Positions 60,166 through 64,000 of a DNA stretch of 64,000 nt are shown piece by piece; positions within the stretch are counted from its first letter, which is position 1, and each line of letters starts with the position of its first letter. The position numbers were made by a program, and so were the translations under genes. Source of the DNA: Xanthostigma xanthostigma. Lineage: Eukaryota > Arthropoda > Insecta > Raphidioptera > Raphidiidae. The notes under the pieces were generated by a model. That model saw nothing but the letters and a program-made list of their open reading frames with translations. It was not told where the DNA came from and made no database searches. The stretch lies in contig OY754464.1 of assembly GCA_963575645.1 (NCBI GenBank), positions 3,782,001 through 3,846,000 of the forward strand, read 5' to 3'.

Positions 60166-60672
60166 TTTAAACAGGATCATCATCACTCTAAATTATTAGA
60201 GTTATTTTTCACAAAAATAGTGACTATATTTTTTACTACACGATAAGTGCACATTTTTGCTAACAAAAAAAGTATTAAAAATGTATGATAAATAATCAAT
60301 TTTTGTGGGCCCTTGACACTTGGGGGCCCAGAGCTTAAGCCCGATTAGTCCCTACGTAAATCCGTCCTTGGTTCCTCAGCTGTCTAAGACACTAACCAGT
60401 CTCATTTTGGTCTAATATTGATATTGATAACATTTTCTCATAATTCTACTCTTCAATACACTATATAATTATGTATAGCTATAAATAGATTAAATTGAAC
60501 CAAAGATAAAGATGGGAATTACATTCTCCCGATTAGATAATGTCGCGGACATTCGAATATCCGACAACTAATTAAATTATTTGTTATCAATCATAAATAA
60601 TACACATTGATAAAACAAAACAACAACAGTCTATGATGAATCCTAGATAAACAAAATATAGAAATCACATAC

Positions 60673-60696
60673 CAACAGCAATGTTCTGTAATCCAT
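60673..60696 (-). CDS. spz3: spatzle 3-like ligand, coding exon 1 (24 nt)
   Basis: A tiny coding exon with only eight codons, MDYRTLLL, followed by the donor TTG|GTATGT. It joins in phase 0 to exon 2, which opens VLVAQYTTTQA. Together they form one continuous signal peptide with a hydrophobic LLLVLVA core, so the secretion signal is split by a 21.3 kb intron. It was found by looking upstream of exon 2 for an ATG plus donor in the right phase. No other ATG with a matching donor was noticed, but I could not scan the intron exhaustively. The 5' UTR continues to the right; the transcription start is not visible. Confidence 0.72.
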
Positions 60697-62800
60697 GTTG
60701 ATCGAGAACACCAGGCACTTTACAGTTAAGACAACTATAGTTTAACTGACGGTTAAATTACGTAAGCAAAGCGCGTTGTAAGCAACTATACTTACGCCTT
60801 GCAACTGACAGGTAAGAAAGGCTCCGGTGTTACAACGAGCACAGGTATGTGCCCACCACTGCCTGGATAACGGGACTTCTTGCTATATCTGTCTCTGTTC
60901 ATCTTACTATCTGATGTGTTCCATCGGAACGAATATGGAAGGCCCTAGATTATGATGATCGGTGGTAACCAGTCAGTGGTCTTCCAAATTAATCAAAAGA
61001 TCATTTAAGTTTTCGGTATCAATTTTCGTCAAGTCGTTTTCAAGCGATGCCAGTGCAGGCAAGGGAATATTTAGGAAGTTCGTTCTTTTGTTCAGGAATA
61101 GGACAAAACACCTGAAAATTTCGCAAAAAAAAAGATTGGGTTCTCTTACAATACTTTTTCTAAGGAATCTATGCCAATTATGAGGTAGCAACTCAAGTCG
61201 AACTGGAAGGAGGATTTTCCTGCCATCTGCTGTTCGTTGCATCTTTAGATTAGATTAGATGGAGGGTGTGAGGCACGCCTCGTCAACACCGCGACCTTAA
61301 TAAATCTATTGAGTAGCCCTGACTTGTTTCTTTTTGAGCGAGGTTAAGACTTTTGAAAAAGTCTAGAATGTCTCTGGAATCTGTATCCCAAACCTGATCA
61401 GGCGTTGGGAATGAATTGTTGAAGTGACTGCTTTATATTTGCAAAGCAACTGCTTCGATGTTTCAGGAGCCTCCAAACAGAAGCGGCATGACATGGCTGC
61501 CTTATTGCCGAAGATAAAAGATTCTTGATTATGGCTATAGATGAATCAGTAAGCTGCCATCTACGAAAGAGACGCAGAAAAACAGTGAGATTGGTCATTA
61601 TCCCTATAAAATTTTTTCTATTGAGAGAGGAAATTTTGTTTAGGAATCTATACTGATTTTAAGGTAGTGGACAGGTGAGGTCATCAGCGTCTATGTGTGT
61701 ATTACAGACTCTGATAGTCGACGTACACAAAACGACTGGTAGGAGCTCGGGTTCTTGGGAGCGCCAATACCCAAAAAACATGGGAATGCGAATTACATTC
61801 TAATGTTTCCCCTGAGGGATGTGAGGTAGTAACCTATTGAACGCCTATATGCAGACTGCAAAGCGACGTCTCCTGTCATCTTCATTCATGAACCCTTTAA
61901 CACTTTTAAATTATTCAAAATTATTTTTTCTTTCTACGAAAGTGCAGATTACAGCAGAAGATTTTCAGTAATTAGTCAATGTGTTCTTTTTATTAGGAAC
62001 AAATATGAAAATATTTTTAATTTAGTGCTGCCAAGCTGCTTTCTTTATTATCCTCGTTCTTCACATTCAAAAGTATACTCTGAAAAATATCCAATTGCTC
62101 AAATTTCTCCTGTCTCCTTTGTATGAACAGCTTATGACTACGGGAGGAAATGACAATTAGGAACCAAATAAAAATGCGAGCTTCAGGATATAGGTTCCAG
62201 GTCCCACAATTATCGGAGCCACAAAAACCAATACCGGGGATTATCCTTCCTCTTGAATTAGGATGTAATTTCTACAGCACCTGTTTGGTAGAAAAAATTG
62301 TGCCTACATCCATTACATTTATACATGAAACCTTGAATGTAACGGAAGTTCATCGGTTACTTTTCTTTGTCAAGATTATCGAATGAAACGAAAAGGTTAT
62401 CATCCCGATTTGTATCCATTTCTCAAGAGCCGCTTTATGAAATACGCTGCTTTCTTTGTCCGCGACTAGGTATTAACTTTTGAATGCTGCTGTGCCGCAA
62501 CACATTTATAATCACAACACGCCCAGGGCCGCACTAAACCACTTAACAACAAGTGTTTAAAAATAAAAATAATATGCATCCGTTGTGTTTTACTTGCAAC
62601 GCAATATTCAGAATATGGCACAAAATAATATGTTGAATGTTGATGTTAGAGAAGATCGAGTGAATTATAAATATTATATTATTGAAAAGTTGTTTTTATC
62701 TTAAAAAAAATGTGCCTATGCTATTTTTATGTGTATACAGCATGTTTCAAAATAATGGTGATTGGTGATCTTCCGGGCTTGAAGGCTGTGGTTCATTGGT
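60697..62800. other. Upstream of the spatzle-like gene
   Basis: Presumed 5' UTR and promoter of the spatzle-like gene next to 60696, then a LINE remnant (61250-61600). No regulatory element can be named. The stretch 61610-62750 has nothing recognisable. Confidence 0.5.
61250..61600 (-). mobile_element. LINE fragment (ORF2 zinc-knuckle end)
   Basis: The minus strand around 61500 to 61380 reads MSCRFCLEAPETSKQLLCKY followed by RLIRFGIQIPETF. C-x2-C with ETS..LLC fits the C-terminal knuckle of R1/jockey-like ORF2, similar to the piece at 10085-10470, though the histidine is lost. Confidence 0.5.
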
Positions 62801-62802
62801 AC

Positions 62803-63372
62803 CTGACGCTTCGTCTACAAGTGTAGTAGACATTATCAAAGGCGATGTCCAAATCTTCTTGGTTTTCAGGTTTGCAGGCCGCGATCTATTGATATTTTTA
62901 CCTGACGTTTCGTCTACAACTGCGGTAGACATTATCAATGGCGATGTCCAAATATTCTTGGTTTCCGGGGATTCAGGCCGTGATCCATTGGTATTTCTAC
63001 TTGACGTTTCGTCTACAACGGCGGTAGACATTATCAAAGACGACGCTCCAAACCTTCTTGTTTTTCGGGGTTGCAAACCGTGATTCATTGGTATTTCTAT
63101 CTGACGTTTAGTCTACAACTGCGATAGACATTATCAAAGACGATATCCAAATCTTCTTGGTTTTCGGGGCTGCAGGCCGTGATCCATTGGTATTTCTACC
63201 TGACGTTTCGTCTACAACTGCGGTAGACATTATCAAAGACGACGCTCCAAATCTTCTTGGTTTTCAGGCTTGCAGGCCGTGATTCATTGATATTTCTAGT
63301 TGTGGATGAAACGACAGGTAGAAATACCAATGAACCACAGCCTACAACTCCAGAAATCAATTAGAAGGTTTG
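62803..63372 (-). repeat. 99 bp tandem array with terminal inverted half unit
   Basis: Five units start at 62803, 62902, 63001, 63101 and 63200 (spacing 99, 99, 100, 99). Each unit, read on the minus strand, has TTGATAATG, a stem GTCTAC/GTAGAC, and then GAAACGTCAGG. After the last unit, at 63301, the same sequence resumes inverted (ATGAAACGACAGGTAGAAAT) for about 70 bp. The frames on both strands across it encode only the repeat. Confidence 0.82.
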
Positions 63373-64000
63373 GAACATCTGCACTAGGTGATATCATTCT
63401 TCGCAGTGGCGGCTCCTACTTCTCACGCAAAGCGTCATCACATGGAAATTATGTAATTCGTTGCTTTCTTACCAACTTGAGGTTATCTACATACAATATT
63501 TGAACACTTTGTAAAACAGTTTGACGTGCGTAAATAAGAATATGAGATGAGATTTATTTGCCCTCCTTAAATTTCAAGTGAATAAAATCAGTACGGTTCT
63601 GTTTGTTGTAAATTAGCTTTTAAAATTATTGATCGTTGACACGTTAAAATATAAAATATAAAACAATATAAAAAAGATTTGTAAATAAATTTCTCAAAGT
63701 GAACTTGAAAACATTTCAAAGCTGTACATTTTGTTTTTTTTCGAATAAATCTAATTTAATGATATTATTGATTCTAGTATTATGTACTCGTATATTCAAA
63801 AAACGAAAAAATACTTCTAATCCAGTGGCGTAGTTAAAAATTGAATGTAGTCATTTTTTTCACTATCCTCTATAAAATAACTGCTTAACAATTGTTGGAG
63901 AATTTTTCAGGTTTTCTTATATATAACAAAAAGTTCGCAAAAGTGTGGATTTTTCAATGTAATTTTAAACATATAGAATAATCCCGCTACGGAGATTGGC

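Larger units (their letters stand above)
39414..60672. other. Spatzle-like gene intron 1 (21.3 kb)
   Basis: No second gene recognised inside. Left part: Hel-1 D, Hel-4, an inverted repeat (42530-42800), a TIR element (44005-44730), Hel-1 E. Middle: direct repeats (47156-47581), Hel-3 copy 2, Hel-5, palindromes at 51836-52112 and 52440-52682. Right: Hel-1 F, MITE E copies, repeat D, repeat C, a minisatellite and the palindrome at 59897-60165. Stretches 42830-44000, 46000-47150 and 49500-51240 hold nothing I can name. Confidence 0.65.

Noticed and set aside
62747-63088. Frames of about 95 to 113 residues on both strands
   Set aside because: A 99 bp unit is a multiple of three, so tandem repeats stay open automatically; repeat peptide only.
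62803-63300. Active hammerhead ribozyme
   Set aside because: The core reads TTGATAAT before the stem instead of CUGANGA and stem III is not evident; kept only as a resemblance.

Overview
The window is a stretch of insect nuclear DNA: AT-rich, intron-rich, with an arthropod-specific Spatzle-family gene and a dense layer of DNA transposons, Helitrons, MITEs, SINE-like and LINE fragments. I see no bacterial or viral genome content, no CRISPR array and no rRNA. I do not name a species; the repeats only say insect.

Two host genes, both on the minus strand, could be built exon by exon with matching splice phases. (1) SCAPER (S-phase cyclin A-associated protein in the ER) starts at 29737 and runs leftwards through ten coding exons to 7395. 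This gives about 1,393 codons; the rest of the C-terminal part must lie left of the window. (2) A spatzle 3-like secreted cystine-knot ligand starts at 60696 and ends at 33205. It has six coding exons and a complete 433-residue product. Its first coding exon is only 24 nt long and is separated from the second by a 21.3 kb intron.

Layout: 1-7394, downstream part of the SCAPER locus, repeats only; 7395-29737, SCAPER exons with introns largely made of transposons, including one 11 kb intron; 29738-33204, intergenic, with a 760 bp fold-back element; 33205-39413, spatzle exons 2 to 6; 39414-60672, giant first intron full of Helitron-like and palindromic elements; 60697-64000, upstream region with a LINE fragment and a 99 bp tandem array ending in an inverted half unit.

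Recognisable mobile DNA includes a deleted piggyBac (TTAA-flanked, with N- and C-terminal transposase pieces); a hAT element with an exact 8 bp target duplication, carrying a nested pogo/Tigger relic and a 110 bp MITE; nested TA-flanked mariner-type MITEs; and a four-copy 35-bp-TIR MITE. Several Helitron-type families (5' TC, 3' hairpin and CTAG, inserted between A and T) are present, one of which carries a tRNA-Lys-like segment in its middle. No self-contained new system with coding genes was found. The least explained items are (a) the tRNA-bearing Helitron, (b) at least four and perhaps six otherwise unrelated palindromic or tandem elements that share a hairpin followed by GAAAC, resembling but not matching a hammerhead ribozyme core, and (c) a 50 bp perfect palindrome inserted at TA in one arm of a larger palindrome, whose other arm preserves the empty site.
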